DNA of 64,000 nucleotides from Bacteroidota bacterium. Lineage in GTDB: Bacteria; Bacteroidota; Bacteroidia; Bacteroidales; JAAUTT01. Positions 36,833 through 47,078 of the stretch are shown one piece after another. The stretch covers positions 515,762-579,761 of the forward strand of contig JAUZOO010000001.1 of assembly GCA_030706405.1 (NCBI GenBank), written 5' to 3'. Position 1 is the first letter of the stretch. Every line of letters begins with the position of its first letter. The notes beneath the pieces are model-generated. The model ran no database searches. It was not told where the DNA came from and was given only the letters and a program-made list of their open reading frames with translations. Position numbers and translations under genes: made by a program.

Positions 36833-38173
36833 ATGAAAAAAATACTGGTAATTGGTATTGTATTCGCCCTTCTTACCGGAAGTTGCGGAAAAACCAGTAA
36901 CGGAGAATTGACCGGTGTCCCCGGCAGACCGAGTTATACTGAACCAGACCCGTATGGAATGGTTTTTATCCCGCAGGGAAGCTTTACGATGGGGCCAACA
37001 GATCAGGATGCATCCTGGGCACAAAACAATGCGGCAAAAACCGTCTCTTTGGAGCCATTTTGGATGGATGATACTGAAATCACCAATAATGAATACCGCC
37101 AGTTCGTCTACTGGGTTCGGGATTCTCTTGTAAGAAGAAAATTGGGAGAACAGGATCCTGACACTTATCTGATAACCGAGGATGAAAATAACAATCCTAT
37201 AGATCCACCTGCAATTAACTGGGGAGCTAAGATTGATACCAGAGACCCGGATGTTGAGCAGAGCTTGGAAGATTTCTATCTTAAAAAGGAAGAGCGCTTC
37301 TTTGGAAGAAAAGAATTTGATACTCGTAAACTTAAATATGAATATTTTTGGGTAGACCTGCAACAAGCTGCAAAAAAATCAAACCGATACCAGTTTGATA
37401 AACAACGATATGAAGGGTTGGTTACCAATAGCGATGGAGAACAGGTTACTATTAAAGACAGAAGCTCATTTATATTGAATGATAATGTTTATGTTTATCC
37501 CGATACTCTTTGTTGGGTAGCTGACTTTACTTATTCGTATAACGAACCAATGACCAATTTATATTTCTGGCATCCCGGCTATGATAACTATCCGGTTGTA
37601 GGTGTGAACTGGAAACAGGCTACTGCATTTTGTATATGGAGAACTCAATTGTTAAACTCTTTTCTTTCGAGATACGGAGAGCCTTCCGTTCAGGATTATC
37701 AGTTACCTACTGAAGCTCAGTGGGAATATGCAGCTCGTGGAGGTTTAGCACATGCAATGTATCCTTGGGGTGGGGTTTATACAACTAATAAGTCGGGTTG
37801 TTATTTAGCTAATTTTAAACCATTAAGGGGTAACTATGCAGCCGATGGAGGTATTAAGGTCTTAAAAGTGGCTTCTTACGAGCCTAATGAGTGGGGGCTG
37901 TATGATATGGCTGGTAACGTTGCCGAATGGTGTTCCAGTGCATTCGATGAGTCTTCAGGTTTTTTTACTCATGATTTGGATCCGGACTATAAATATAATG
38001 CTCACAAGAATGATCAGGCAGCGATGAAACGGAAAGTTGTCAAAGGTGGATCTTGGAAAGATATTGCCTATTACTTACAGGCTGGTACCCGTACTTATGA
38101 ATATCAGGATACAGCCAGATCGTATATCGGATTCCGTTGTATTCGTCCTTATGTAGGTAACTATACTAAATAA
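36833..38173 (+). CDS. gldK: T9SS ring lipoprotein GldK/PorK
   Basis: 446 residues. Lipoprotein signal (LLTGSCGK) followed by a formylglycine-generating-enzyme-like fold: GMVFIPQGSFTMGPTD, MDDTEITNNEYRQF, GVNWKQATAFCIWR, LPTEAQWEYAARGG, GNVAEWCSSAFD and FRCIRPY. Active FGE cysteines are not expected in this family; GldK is structural and with GldN forms the periplasmic ring under the outer membrane. It opens the tight gldK-L-M-N series, 82 bases after porP. Confidence 0.96.
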   Translation: MKKILVIGIVFALLTGSCGKTSNGELTGVPGRPSYTEPDPYGMVFIPQGSFTMGPTDQDASWAQNNAAKTVSLEPFWMDDTEITNNEYRQFVYWVRDSLVRRKLGEQDPDTYLITEDENNNPIDPPAINWGAKIDTRDPDVEQSLEDFYLKKEERFFGRKEFDTRKLKYEYFWVDLQQAAKKSNRYQFDKQRYEGLVTNSDGEQVTIKDRSSFILNDNVYVYPDTLCWVADFTYSYNEPMTNLYFWHPGYDNYPVVGVNWKQATAFCIWRTQLLNSFLSRYGEPSVQDYQLPTEAQWEYAARGGLAHAMYPWGGVYTTNKSGCYLANFKPLRGNYAADGGIKVLKVASYEPNEWGLYDMAGNVAEWCSSAFDESSGFFTHDLDPDYKYNAHKNDQAAMKRKVVKGGSWKDIAYYLQAGTRTYEYQDTARSYIGFRCIRPYVGNYTK

Positions 38174-38196
38174 TTAGTTATTAAAATTTTTATATC

Positions 38197-39072
38197 ATGA
38201 ACCTTAGTGAAATAGTTCAAAGTTCTCGTTGGAAAAACTTCATGGCCAAATTGTATGGTTGGGGAGCTTCGTTGGTGATTTTAGGAGCTTTGTTTAAAAT
38301 TAACCACTATAAAGGTGCTGGAACGATGCTTTTAGTGGGTATGGGAACAGAAGCTATTATCTTTTTCTTTTCTGCTTTTGAACCTTTGCATGAAGAACTT
38401 GACTGGACGTTGGTTTACCCTGAATTGGCTGGAATGGCTGACCCTGACGAATTGGGAACTGCTAAAGATGCTGACCGAAAAAGTCATGGTTCACTGGATA
38501 AATTTGATGGTTTGGCAAAAGAAGCAGATCTTAGTCCTGAAGTCTTCAAAAAATTAGAAGAATCATTACAAAAGTTGAGTACGACGACGTCTAATCTGTC
38601 TGATATTACTGATGCAACCGTAGCGACTAATCAATATACAGCTAACATTAAAAATGCTGCGGCATCGGCAGGTTCTTTGTCCAATACCTTTAACCAATCT
38701 GCAGCATCATTGCAGGATTCGGTAAATACTTTAACAGTTTCTTACGCCAGTCTTAGTGAAACTGTTAAAAATGAACTTCCTGTCATTTCAGAAGGAGCTA
38801 AAAATTACAATGCCCAATTAGAGGGCATGAACAAGAACCTTAATGCCTTAAATGCTGTATATGAATTGCAATTACGTGATTCATCGGTACATCTGAAAGA
38901 ATCTCAGGCTCTTTATGGTGGGTTAAATAACCTCATAGAAAACTTGAAAAATTCAGCTGAGGAAACTCAAAAATACAAAGACGAAATTTCTCAATTAAGT
39001 AAAAATCTTTCATCGCTTAACAACATATATGGTAATATGTTATCTGCAATGAATGGCTCTGTTAAAAAATAG
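38197..39072 (+). CDS. gldL: T9SS motor protein GldL/PorL
   Basis: 291 residues. Two closely spaced TM helices (about 22-36 and 43-60) sit at the N-terminus and the rest is cytoplasmic coiled coil. Glu52 in GMGTEAIIFFFSAFEP corresponds by alignment with what I recall of Flavobacterium GldL to the membrane Glu49 essential for proton-driven rotation. EELDWTLVYPELAG is a family signature. GldL pentamers surround two GldM helices in the inner membrane. Confidence 0.96.
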   Translation: MNLSEIVQSSRWKNFMAKLYGWGASLVILGALFKINHYKGAGTMLLVGMGTEAIIFFFSAFEPLHEELDWTLVYPELAGMADPDELGTAKDADRKSHGSLDKFDGLAKEADLSPEVFKKLEESLQKLSTTTSNLSDITDATVATNQYTANIKNAAASAGSLSNTFNQSAASLQDSVNTLTVSYASLSETVKNELPVISEGAKNYNAQLEGMNKNLNALNAVYELQLRDSSVHLKESQALYGGLNNLIENLKNSAEETQKYKDEISQLSKNLSSLNNIYGNMLSAMNGSVKK

Positions 39073-39084
39073 TAACCTGTAGTT

Positions 39085-40704
39085 ATGGCTCACGGAAAAG
39101 AGACACCAAGGCAAAAAATGATTGGGATGATGTATTTGGTGCTTACAGCAATGTTGGCGCTGAATGTATCAAAGGATATTCTGGATGCCTTTGTGCTTGT
39201 AGATGATGGCTTAACAAAGACAACCGAGAATTTTAGCGCGAAAAATCAGTTGATATATAATGAATTCGGAAAACTTGCAGTTACTAATCCTCAAAAGGTA
39301 AAAGAATGGAAGGATAAGGCCGATAAAGTTCAACATAAAGCCAATGAACTTTATGATTATATACAGTCTCTGAAAGTCAGGATAATTAAAGAGGCTGATG
39401 ACAAAACTGAAGCTCTTTCAAAAAACAAGATTGACGCAAAAAAAATTCAGACGAAGGATGACACAAATATTCCGGCACGAATAATGGTCGGGGCTGATAA
39501 TAATCAGGAAGGGAAAAAATTACACAAAAAAATTAATGAATACAGAGAACTCTTATTGTCATTGGTAGATAAAAGAGAAGACGGGATCATTAATTCTGTT
39601 AAAAAGACTTTGGATACATCTGATCCTCCTCTGAAAGAAGGAGGCGAGAAGGCAACCTGGGAATCTGAGAATTTTGAACATCTCCCTTTAATTGCGGTTA
39701 CAACACTGATGTCGAAAATGCAAAGTGATGTTAGAAATGCCGAGGCTGATGTTATTCAATATTTATATAATAAAATAGAAGGCAGTTCGTTCAAATTTAA
39801 CAAATTAGAAGCAACTGTAACTGTAAATTCAAATTATATACTAAAGGGAGGGGAATATAGCGCCGAAGTATTTATTGCGGCTACTGATACCACCCAGAGA
39901 CCCGATGTATATATTGGGAACTGTCAGGCATTTCGTACTGCCGACGGGAAGACCGATTATAAAATAGTTGGAGCATCTCAAAAATTACCCATTGGGCCTA
40001 ACGGAAAAAGTATTTTTAAACGGACGGGAACAGCTGTAGGAAATTTTCCATGGAGTGGAATGATTGAGTTAAAACAGACAGATGGAACCATGGTTAGAAA
40101 ACCATTTAAGATGGAATACCAAGTAGGAGAAGCGACTGCAGTTGTATCGCCTACTAAAATGAATGTATTTTATGTTGGGGTTGACAATCCGGTGTCTATT
40201 TCTGTAGCAGGGGTTCCTTCAGAAAAAATAAAAGCAGACATTTCCAACGGAGAAATCAAGAAAGTTGGCAATGGTTATATAGTAAGACCGCGTAGCCCGG
40301 GTAATGCTCTGATAACTGTCAGAGCCGAAATTGAGGGCAAAGTCAAGGAAATGGGGATTATGGAATTCCGTGTAAAAAATTTGCCTGATCCTGTAGCCAA
40401 GGTTGCTGCAAGAAAGGGTGGATATATTGACAAAAATACGTTAATAGCGCAGGCTATTGTTCAGGCTGATCTTGAAAATTTTGAGTTTGATGCAAGATAC
40501 ACTGTTACTGAATTTAGCGTATCTGCAGTAATTAAAGGATTTGCCCAGGAAGAGGCTTCTAAATCAAGTCAGATAACTTCTGCACAGAAGGATATTATCA
40601 GGACTTTATCTAAGGGAAATCGAGTTACTTTTCAGGATATTAAAGCCGTTGGTCCGGATGGAAAGACTCGGGAATTAAATCCTGTCCAATTTAAAATACA
40701 ATAA
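39085..40704 (+). CDS. gldM: T9SS motor shaft protein GldM/PorM
   Basis: 539 residues. A short cytoplasmic start carries Arg9 (GKETPRQKMIG), the residue that pairs with the GldL glutamate in the known motor structure; one TM follows (MYLVLTAMLALNVS) and then a long periplasmic rod of four domains. It transmits torque from the inner-membrane motor to the GldK/GldN ring. The start is 12 bases after gldL. Length agrees with family members (about 510-540). Confidence 0.96.
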   Translation: MAHGKETPRQKMIGMMYLVLTAMLALNVSKDILDAFVLVDDGLTKTTENFSAKNQLIYNEFGKLAVTNPQKVKEWKDKADKVQHKANELYDYIQSLKVRIIKEADDKTEALSKNKIDAKKIQTKDDTNIPARIMVGADNNQEGKKLHKKINEYRELLLSLVDKREDGIINSVKKTLDTSDPPLKEGGEKATWESENFEHLPLIAVTTLMSKMQSDVRNAEADVIQYLYNKIEGSSFKFNKLEATVTVNSNYILKGGEYSAEVFIAATDTTQRPDVYIGNCQAFRTADGKTDYKIVGASQKLPIGPNGKSIFKRTGTAVGNFPWSGMIELKQTDGTMVRKPFKMEYQVGEATAVVSPTKMNVFYVGVDNPVSISVAGVPSEKIKADISNGEIKKVGNGYIVRPRSPGNALITVRAEIEGKVKEMGIMEFRVKNLPDPVAKVAARKGGYIDKNTLIAQAIVQADLENFEFDARYTVTEFSVSAVIKGFAQEEASKSSQITSAQKDIIRTLSKGNRVTFQDIKAVGPDGKTRELNPVQFKIQ

Positions 40705-40724
40705 CATTAATAAAGATATCAGCT

Positions 40725-41612
40725 ATGCGAACCTATTCTTCAATAACGATTGCTTTGTTTATAGTTGTTTTTTCGTTTAGCGGAACAACTTTTGCTCAAA
40801 CAGATTCAATTAGAGATTCTAAAGAAGAAGTATATAAGAAGATTCATATACCGGATAAAAAACCTATTCCTTATCCATATACCCGCGAAGCCGATGTAAT
40901 GTGGTCTAAAATAGTTTGGAGAATGGTTGATCTTAGAGAAAAAATGAACTTTCCTCTTTATTTTCCGACTAGGCCTATCGGGGATCGTATGAATCTTATT
41001 CAGCTTATTTTTAAAGGAATTGACGAAGGCAAAATTCAGGTGTATAATCCTGACAAAGGGGATGATGAATTTAAGTTCCCTATGACTAAAGAGGGGCTTG
41101 ACCGGAAAATGGGGAATGTCCCTCATGCAGTGCCTGTTCCTCAGGCCGATGGAACCGTTAAGATGGATACTGTGCCTGGAGAGAGACGTTACACAGAGAT
41201 TAAAAAAGTCCTTCTTAAAGAAAAATGGTTTTTTGACAGCCGCTATTCCAAAATGGAAGTCCGTATTCTTGGTATATGTCCAATCAGGCTTGCTCCTAAA
41301 GAGATTAAAGGAACGATAGCCACTGGGGATAGTGCAGAAATTGAGCAAAGAAAAGTATGTTGGGTTTACTATCCGGAATCAAGGGACTTATTCTCAACAC
41401 ATCCTATTTATAATGCGCGAAACGATGCGCAACAGACATCATTTGATGATTTCTTTATGCAACGTCGTTTCAATAGCTATATTTATGCTACATCCAACGT
41501 TTATAATAATCGTACAATCGATGAATATACAACAGGTATGGAAAGCCTATTGGAAGCTGATCGTATCAAAAATTCTCTAGTTAACGACGAACAGGATTTT
41601 TGGGAATATTAA
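40725..41612 (+). CDS. gldN: T9SS ring protein GldN/PorN
   Basis: 295 residues with a signal peptide (ITIALFIVVFSFSGTTFAQ) and the conserved segments IWRMVDLREKMNFPLYFP, MNLIQLIFKGIDEGKIQVY and a C-terminal QDFWEY. It binds GldK to form the periplasmic ring and contacts the distal end of GldM. It is the last gene of the operon, 20 bases after gldM, and a strong terminator follows. Confidence 0.95.
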   Translation: MRTYSSITIALFIVVFSFSGTTFAQTDSIRDSKEEVYKKIHIPDKKPIPYPYTREADVMWSKIVWRMVDLREKMNFPLYFPTRPIGDRMNLIQLIFKGIDEGKIQVYNPDKGDDEFKFPMTKEGLDRKMGNVPHAVPVPQADGTVKMDTVPGERRYTEIKKVLLKEKWFFDSRYSKMEVRILGICPIRLAPKEIKGTIATGDSAEIEQRKVCWVYYPESRDLFSTHPIYNARNDAQQTSFDDFFMQRRFNSYIYATSNVYNNRTIDEYTTGMESLLEADRIKNSLVNDEQDFWEY

Positions 41613-41657
41613 TTCCAAAGATATGAGGCTATCTTAAAAGATGATAGTTTTATTAAG

Positions 41658-41692
41658 AAAAAAGCCAGTAAGGCACCCTTACTGGCTTTTTT
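41658..41692 (+). terminator. Rho-independent terminator of the T9SS operon
   Basis: A 16-bp A/T-flanked stem built on GCCAGTAAGG (41664-41673) and CCTTACTGGC (41677-41686), a 3-base loop and a T6 tail. It cleanly ends porP-gldKLMN. The next 190 bases to 41883 hold nothing I recognise. Confidence 0.92.
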
Positions 41693-41883
41693 GTGTATAA
41701 ATTGAATATTTTAGTTCCAAACCCCGACATTTTTTTAAATTAGTTCTAAATGGATTTCTTTAGAAGAGCAAAATGGCATTTTGAAGCCTTGGCAAAGGTT
41801 TTATTCATTAAGTAAACAGGAAACTTATCCAAAGGGTGAAGATGGAAACTGAGAGCTATAATATGATGTATTTTTAGCTTTGG

Positions 41884-42525
41884 TTAAAGTTCTACTAGTT
41901 TATTTTTTATCGAGTACATTACCAGACTTGCAGTGTTTTTGGTACTGGTTTTTTCGAGGATGTGACTGCGATGGCTTTTTATAGTTTCGGGGCTAAGATG
42001 AAGTGATTCCGCAATTTCTTCGTTGGTGAGCCCTTGGCAAATAAGCTTAAGAACCTCTACCTCGCGTTTGGAAAGGTCTTCGCTTTTTTTGGTTTTAACG
42101 CCGGTGCCAAGGTTGACCACAATTCGCCGGAGTATTTCATTTGAAAAATAACTTTCACCGTCGGCAATATCGTTAATAGCTCGTTCGAATTCGATTATGC
42201 CGGCATTTTTCATTACAAAACCTTTTACACCGGTTTCGATCATTTTGTAGTAATACTCTTCGTCGCCAAATGACGAAAGGGTTAGTATTTTAAGGTCAGG
42301 ATTACGTTCAAGGGCTATTCTGGCTGCTTCTACACCGTCCATAACGGGCATGGCAATATCCATGACTACAACGTCGGGAATTTGCTTTTCCAGTAGTTCC
42401 AGAAATTCTTTTCCATTAGAGGCTTCTCCAATAACAGTTGCTATTTCCTGAATAGTTATCAGCGATTTTAGTCCCTCACGGAACATTTTATGGTCGTCGA
42501 CTAATATTAATTTTAACGTATTCAT
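41884..42525 (-). CDS. NarL/LuxR-type response regulator
   Basis: 213 residues. The receiver domain has the acidic pair DD at 10-11, phospho-acceptor Asp56 (VVVMDIAMP), Ser in LTLSSFG and Lys in GFVMKNAG. A LuxR-type helix-turn-helix follows (LSKREVEVLKLICQGLTNEEIAESLHLS). It follows the multi-PAS HisKA_3 kinase by 54 bases on the same strand and HisKA_3 kinases usually pair with NarL regulators, so the two form a likely two-component pair. Target genes are unknown. Confidence 0.93.
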   Translation of the reverse strand: MNTLKLILVDDHKMFREGLKSLITIQEIATVIGEASNGKEFLELLEKQIPDVVVMDIAMPVMDGVEAARIALERNPDLKILTLSSFGDEEYYYKMIETGVKGFVMKNAGIIEFERAINDIADGESYFSNEILRRIVVNLGTGVKTKKSEDLSKREVEVLKLICQGLTNEEIAESLHLSPETIKSHRSHILEKTSTKNTASLVMYSIKNKLVEL

Positions 42526-42579
42526 TGATTATATATGTTAAAAATTTAAAGATCGTCAAAAAAAACCATTTATCTATTG

Positions 42580-44997
42580 TTAAATTACGAATTCGTAATT
42601 TGTATGGGGATTTGAACTGACTTCTACTGTTAGTCTGCAACCTTCGTTCTTTTTGCTTTCAATCCGCATGTTTCCTCCAACTGATCGTATCCGACTTTGC
42701 ATATTAATGAGGCCCATTCCATTTTTTGAAGCTAAAGTTTTCTCAACATCAAAGCCGATGCCGTCATCTTCGTAAATAAGCAGTATCTGGTAACCAGTGT
42801 GTTTTAACGAGAGGTTTATTTTGTGTGCCGATGCGTATTTTATAGTATTGTTAATGGCTTCGGTAATTATACGGTAAAGTATGGTTTCGATGATATCGGG
42901 AATGCGTTGTTCGAGATTCGTTGAGAAGGTAATGGGAACAGGATATAGTTCTCCGATGCGGTCGATGAATGTTTTTAAGGCCGATACCAGCCCGAAATTT
43001 TGCAGTATGTGTGGATTTAGGTTAAACGATATTTCGCGGACAGTTTTGTGGGCAATATCTACCGTTTCTTCTGTTTTACGGATGAGCTCGGGTAGCGGCA
43101 TGCGAAGGTTGGGCAACGTCATCCATTGCAAATAAAGTTTTATGGTGGAGAGGATAGGGCCTATTCCGTCGTGAAGTTCCTGGGCAAAATGCTCGCGACG
43201 TTTTTCTTCGGCTTCAACAATCGCTTTAATCATTTGCTGCTCGGCTTGTTTTCGGTAAGTGATATCGCGGAATACTCCCAACACGTATTTATTGTGGTTA
43301 ATGGTGAGTTGGCTTACGCTACATTCTACAGGCATGCTCCCTCGCGGGGTTTTTAACATTGCTTCGTGTACCAATTTTTCACCTAATTTAACCCGGTACA
43401 GCAATGTGTTTAAGGTGTCGTACCTGTCGGGATAGGCTATGATGTTGACATCCTGACCAATTAACGACTGTTTGTCGATACCGATAAACTTACACATTGC
43501 ATCGTTCACATCAACAATTCGGTCGTTGAAGTCGGCAATTCCAATAGCATCAAGTGTGCTGTTAAAAATAGTCCGGAAGTTTTCCTCGCTTTCGATGATG
43601 GCTAGTTCTGCTTCTTTGCGGTTAGTGATGTCGTCGAGTATAATTAAAAGATAATCATGTATGTTTAATTGGTAAGGCACGGTCGAAACCAGAAAGAACC
43701 GCTCGGATATTGTTTTATCAATCAGTATTTTCAGCTTAATCTCAGCTTTTTCAATTTTTACATGGTCGATAAATGTCTTTTTTATAATTGAGTTTAGCGG
43801 ACACATGGTGCATGCCGGACCGACCCCACATGTGCGATAATTTATGGCATTTACGCAACAAAGAACGTCGCCGGGACCCAAGTATTCGGGTTTGTTATAG
43901 TTATGACGTGTTAGAAAGGCTGCTGCCGGATTGGTGTTAACGACGATAAGATTATTGTCCAAAACCATTGCCGGAAGGGGAATATGATCGTAGATGGCCT
44001 CCAGTTTTTTTTGACTTTCTTCAAGCGATAGTTGGGCGCGTTTTTGGGCATCTATGTTTTCGATGATGCTGATTGAAAATATAGTGGTATCATCAGAAAG
44101 TATTGAAGTGACATTGTTTCTTCCCCAAATAATATCGCCATTTTTCCGTACATATCGTTTTTCAAGCGTATACTCATTCAAGAGTTTGGTGTTTAACCGA
44201 TGGTATGAAAGTAATTCGTTCCCTAAATCTTCGGTAAACGTAATGCTTTCGAAGTGGATTCCCCTGAGCTCATCGGGAGGATAACCAATAAAATCGACAA
44301 AGGCGGGGTTAAATTGTATGATTTCTCCCTGAGGATTGTACAGAACAATGCCTACGGATGCGGAGTCAAAGATGGTTTGCATCAGTGATTCGCTGTTTTT
44401 AAGAGCCATTGTTTTTTCCTGAAGCTGGTCGATAGTTTCGTTTAACGTGCGATTGTTGACGATCAGGGTTTGTGTTAAGCCTCGTAGCTGCTGGTTTCTT
44501 AAGCGTAGTTCTTCGTTAGCTTCGCTAAGCTGAATAGTGCTTTGTTTTACTTTTTCTTCCAGTTCGGCTTGCGAGGCTTTTAATTCATCCTGGGCCTTTT
44601 TTAGTTTGAGGTAAACTTCTATTCGGGTTATTAGGGATTTCGGATCAACTGGCTTATGGATAAAGTCGTATGCCCCGGCTTCGTATGCCTTGATTTTTTC
44701 GGAATGTTCTGATATTGCAGAAAGAAACAGGATGGGGATTTCGCGTGTTTTTTCTTTCTTTCGCAAATGCTGACATGTTTCATAACCGTTCATTTCCGGC
44801 ATCAGAATATCAAGCAGCACTAAGTCGGGAGTTATTTCCTCGATTTTTTCCAAGGCTTCAGCTCCCGACGTTACAATGTGAACGTTGTAGTTACCTGTCC
44901 GCGATAAGATTTCATACAGAAGCTCGGCAACTTCCGGGTTGTCGTCTATTGCCAGAATTGTCGGCTTTTTCTCAGGAATAGTTGTATTGTTAGGCAT
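42580..44997 (-). CDS. Hybrid sensor kinase: receiver, three PAS, HisKA_3, HATPase
   Basis: 805 residues from the ATG at 44997; an in-frame TTG two codons upstream is less likely. An N-terminal receiver has Asp63 (LVLLDILMPEMNG). A coiled coil (about 140-210) leads to PAS1 (about 217-340), PAS2 (about 345-470) and PAS3 (about 475-590). HisKA_3 follows with the phospho-acceptor His in FAQELHDGIGPI, then a NarX-type ATPase with EDDGIGFDV and GMGLINMQSRI. PAS2 contains Cys380, 381, 390, 396 and 399, a possible metal or Fe-S site. No TM segment is seen, so it is cytoplasmic. The output is probably the NarL regulator downstream; the N-terminal receiver suggests input from another kinase. Confidence 0.92.
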   Translation of the reverse strand: MPNNTTIPEKKPTILAIDDNPEVAELLYEILSRTGNYNVHIVTSGAEALEKIEEITPDLVLLDILMPEMNGYETCQHLRKKEKTREIPILFLSAISEHSEKIKAYEAGAYDFIHKPVDPKSLITRIEVYLKLKKAQDELKASQAELEEKVKQSTIQLSEANEELRLRNQQLRGLTQTLIVNNRTLNETIDQLQEKTMALKNSESLMQTIFDSASVGIVLYNPQGEIIQFNPAFVDFIGYPPDELRGIHFESITFTEDLGNELLSYHRLNTKLLNEYTLEKRYVRKNGDIIWGRNNVTSILSDDTTIFSISIIENIDAQKRAQLSLEESQKKLEAIYDHIPLPAMVLDNNLIVVNTNPAAAFLTRHNYNKPEYLGPGDVLCCVNAINYRTCGVGPACTMCPLNSIIKKTFIDHVKIEKAEIKLKILIDKTISERFFLVSTVPYQLNIHDYLLIILDDITNRKEAELAIIESEENFRTIFNSTLDAIGIADFNDRIVDVNDAMCKFIGIDKQSLIGQDVNIIAYPDRYDTLNTLLYRVKLGEKLVHEAMLKTPRGSMPVECSVSQLTINHNKYVLGVFRDITYRKQAEQQMIKAIVEAEEKRREHFAQELHDGIGPILSTIKLYLQWMTLPNLRMPLPELIRKTEETVDIAHKTVREISFNLNPHILQNFGLVSALKTFIDRIGELYPVPITFSTNLEQRIPDIIETILYRIITEAINNTIKYASAHKINLSLKHTGYQILLIYEDDGIGFDVEKTLASKNGMGLINMQSRIRSVGGNMRIESKKNEGCRLTVEVSSNPHTNYEFVI

Positions 44998-45017
44998 AAC
45001 CAAAAATGGTTAATAGT

Positions 45018-47048
45018 TTATCTTATCATAGCTCCATTATCTGTTTTCTTTTCTGGTACTACAAATATTAATTTACCGGTGAAATCTTCGGCCAGCAAAA
45101 TCATTCCCTGCGATTCGATGCCCTTAATCTTGCGGGGTTCGAGGTTTACCAGTACGCTAACCTGTTTGCCGGGAAGTTCTTCGGCCGAGAAATGTTCGGC
45201 AATGCCCGAAACGATGGTACGTTTGTCGATGCCAGTATCCACCAGAAGTTTCATGAGCTTGGTGGTTTTAGCCACTTTCTCGGCTTCGAGGATGGAGCCT
45301 ATGCGGATGTCCATCTTGGTAAAATCGTCGAAACTAACGTTGGGCTTCTGTGGCTCGGCTTTGGCGTTTTTGCGTTCGTTTTCGATCTTGATTTGTTTGA
45401 GACGTTCCAGTTGCTTATCAATGGTTGTATCTTCAATTTTTTCGAAAAGCAGCGAAGGCTGGTTTACTTTGTGGCCTTCGGGTAAAAGGCTGGTACCAAT
45501 CAGTTCCCAGTCGATAGCTTCGATGTTTAACATTTTGCAGAGGGCTTCGGTAGTCTTGGGAAGGAATGGCTCCATTAAAATGGCAAGGTTGGCCGTAATC
45601 TGGAGAGCCACATTTAAGATGGTTTTAACCCTTTCTTCGTCAGTTTTTATGATTTTCCAAGGTTCGGTATCAGCCAAGTATTTATTGCCCAAACGAGCCA
45701 GATTCATAGCTTCTTTTAAAGCTTCGCGAAAGCGGAATGTTTCGAGCGATTCTTCAACATTTTTTTTGATGTTGGCAATTTCGGCCAGCACTTCTTTGTC
45801 GTAGTCGGTCAGTTCTCCGGCTTTGGGAACGACACCTCTGAAGTAGTTTTGAGTCAGTACCAAAGCGCGGTTTACAAAATTGCCAAAGATGGCTACCAAC
45901 TCGCTATTGTTGCGGGTTTGGAAATCTTTCCAGGTGAAGTCGTTGTCCTTGGTTTCGGGGGCGTTGGCGCAAAGTACGTAGCGAAGCGCATCTTCCTTAC
46001 CCGGAAAATCTTCGAGGTATTCGTGCAACCATACGGCCCAGTTGCGCGAAGTAGAGATTTTGTCGCCTTCGAGGTTGAGGAATTCGTTGGCCGGAACGTT
46101 CGTGGGTAAAATGAATGAACCTTCGGCTTTTAACATAGCCGGGAAGATGATGCAGTGGAAAACGATGTTGTCTTTACCGATGAAATGCACCATGCAGGTT
46201 TCCTTGTCTTTCCAGTATTTTTCCCAGTCGGGGGTTAGGTCTTTGGTGGCCGAAATGTAGCCGATGGGGGCATCGAACCAAACATAAAGAACTTTGCCTG
46301 TGGCACCGTCAACCGGCACGGGAATTCCCCAGTCGAGGTCGCGACTTACGGCACGGGGCTGTAAACCTTGGTCGAGCCACGATTTACATTGACCGTAAAC
46401 ATTGGTTTTCCAGTCTTTGTTTTCTTTCAGAATCCAGTTGCGCAGGAATGCTTCGTGCTTGTCAAGCGGGAGGTACCAGTGGCTGGTGCTTCTTAGTACA
46501 GGAGTGTTTCCGCTGAGCGTTGACCGCGGGTTGATAAGGTCGGTGGCATTGAGCGAAGTTCCGCATTTTTCGCATTGGTCGCCATAAGCATTTTCGTTGC
46601 CGCAGTGCGGACAGGTTCCGGTGATGTAGCGGTCGGCGAGGAACTGGCTGGCTTCCTCGTCATAATATTGTTCGGAGGTTTTTTCGATGAATTCGCCTTT
46701 GTCGTAAAGGGTACGGAAAAAGCCGGATGCGGTGTCGCGATGGGTTGGAGAAGTCGTACGGGAATAAATGTCGAACGAAATTCCGAATTTCTCAAATGAA
46801 GTTTTGATGATATTATGATACCTGTCCACCACGTCCTGCGGAGTGATACCTTCCTGCTTTGCCTTGATGGTGATGGGCACGCCATGTTCGTCGGAACCAC
46901 CAATGAATGCTACATCGCGTTTCTTTAAACGGAGGTAACGAACGTAAATATCGGCAGGAACATAAACACCGGCTAAGTGTCCGATGTGAACGGGTCCATT
47001 GGCATAAGGGAGGGCAGAGGTAACCAAATATCTTTTGTAATTCTTCAT
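45018..47048 (-). CDS. metG: Methionyl-tRNA synthetase
   Basis: 676 residues from the ATG at 47048. Class I HIGH motif in [12 protein letters not shown], zinc knuckle [18 protein letters not shown], the KMSKS-equivalent [10 protein letters not shown], an anticodon-binding helical region, and a C-terminal EMAP-II-type tRNA-binding domain ([33 protein letters not shown]). An earlier ATG at 47081 lies inside a -7 promoter box and adds residues unlike family N-termini, so 47048 is preferred. The gene charges tRNA-Met. The hybrid kinase gene follows after 20 bases, so it may share the metG transcript. Confidence 0.97.
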   Translation of the reverse strand: MKNYKRYLVTSALPYANGPVHIGHLAGVYVPADIYVRYLRLKKRDVAFIGGSDEHGVPITIKAKQEGITPQDVVDRYHNIIKTSFEKFGISFDIYSRTTSPTHRDTASGFFRTLYDKGEFIEKTSEQYYDEEASQFLADRYITGTCPHCGNENAYGDQCEKCGTSLNATDLINPRSTLSGNTPVLRSTSHWYLPLDKHEAFLRNWILKENKDWKTNVYGQCKSWLDQGLQPRAVSRDLDWGIPVPVDGATGKVLYVWFDAPIGYISATKDLTPDWEKYWKDKETCMVHFIGKDNIVFHCIIFPAMLKAEGSFILPTNVPANEFLNLEGDKISTSRNWAVWLHEYLEDFPGKEDALRYVLCANAPETKDNDFTWKDFQTRNNSELVAIFGNFVNRALVLTQNYFRGVVPKAGELTDYDKEVLAEIANIKKNVEESLETFRFREALKEAMNLARLGNKYLADTEPWKIIKTDEERVKTILNVALQITANLAILMEPFLPKTTEALCKMLNIEAIDWELIGTSLLPEGHKVNQPSLLFEKIEDTTIDKQLERLKQIKIENERKNAKAEPQKPNVSFDDFTKMDIRIGSILEAEKVAKTTKLMKLLVDTGIDKRTIVSGIAEHFSAEELPGKQVSVLVNLEPRKIKGIESQGMILLAEDFTGKLIFVVPEKKTDNGAMIR

Positions 47049-47059
47049 AGCGGAATATC

Positions 47060-47067
47060 TATCTTTG
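47060..47067 (+). promoter_or_regulatory. -7 box for the LD-carboxypeptidase gene
   Basis: TATCTTTG matches TAnnTTTG; TTTG at 47034-47037 could be the -33 element (22-base spacing). Predicted leader about 25 bases. It faces the metG promoter. Confidence 0.5.
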
Positions 47068-47078
47068 TGTGAGAAACG

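Noticed and set aside
36833-38173. GldK as a sulfatase-activating formylglycine enzyme
   Set aside because: Operon context, lipobox and GldK-specific segments identify the structural T9SS homologue; no sulfatase gene is nearby.
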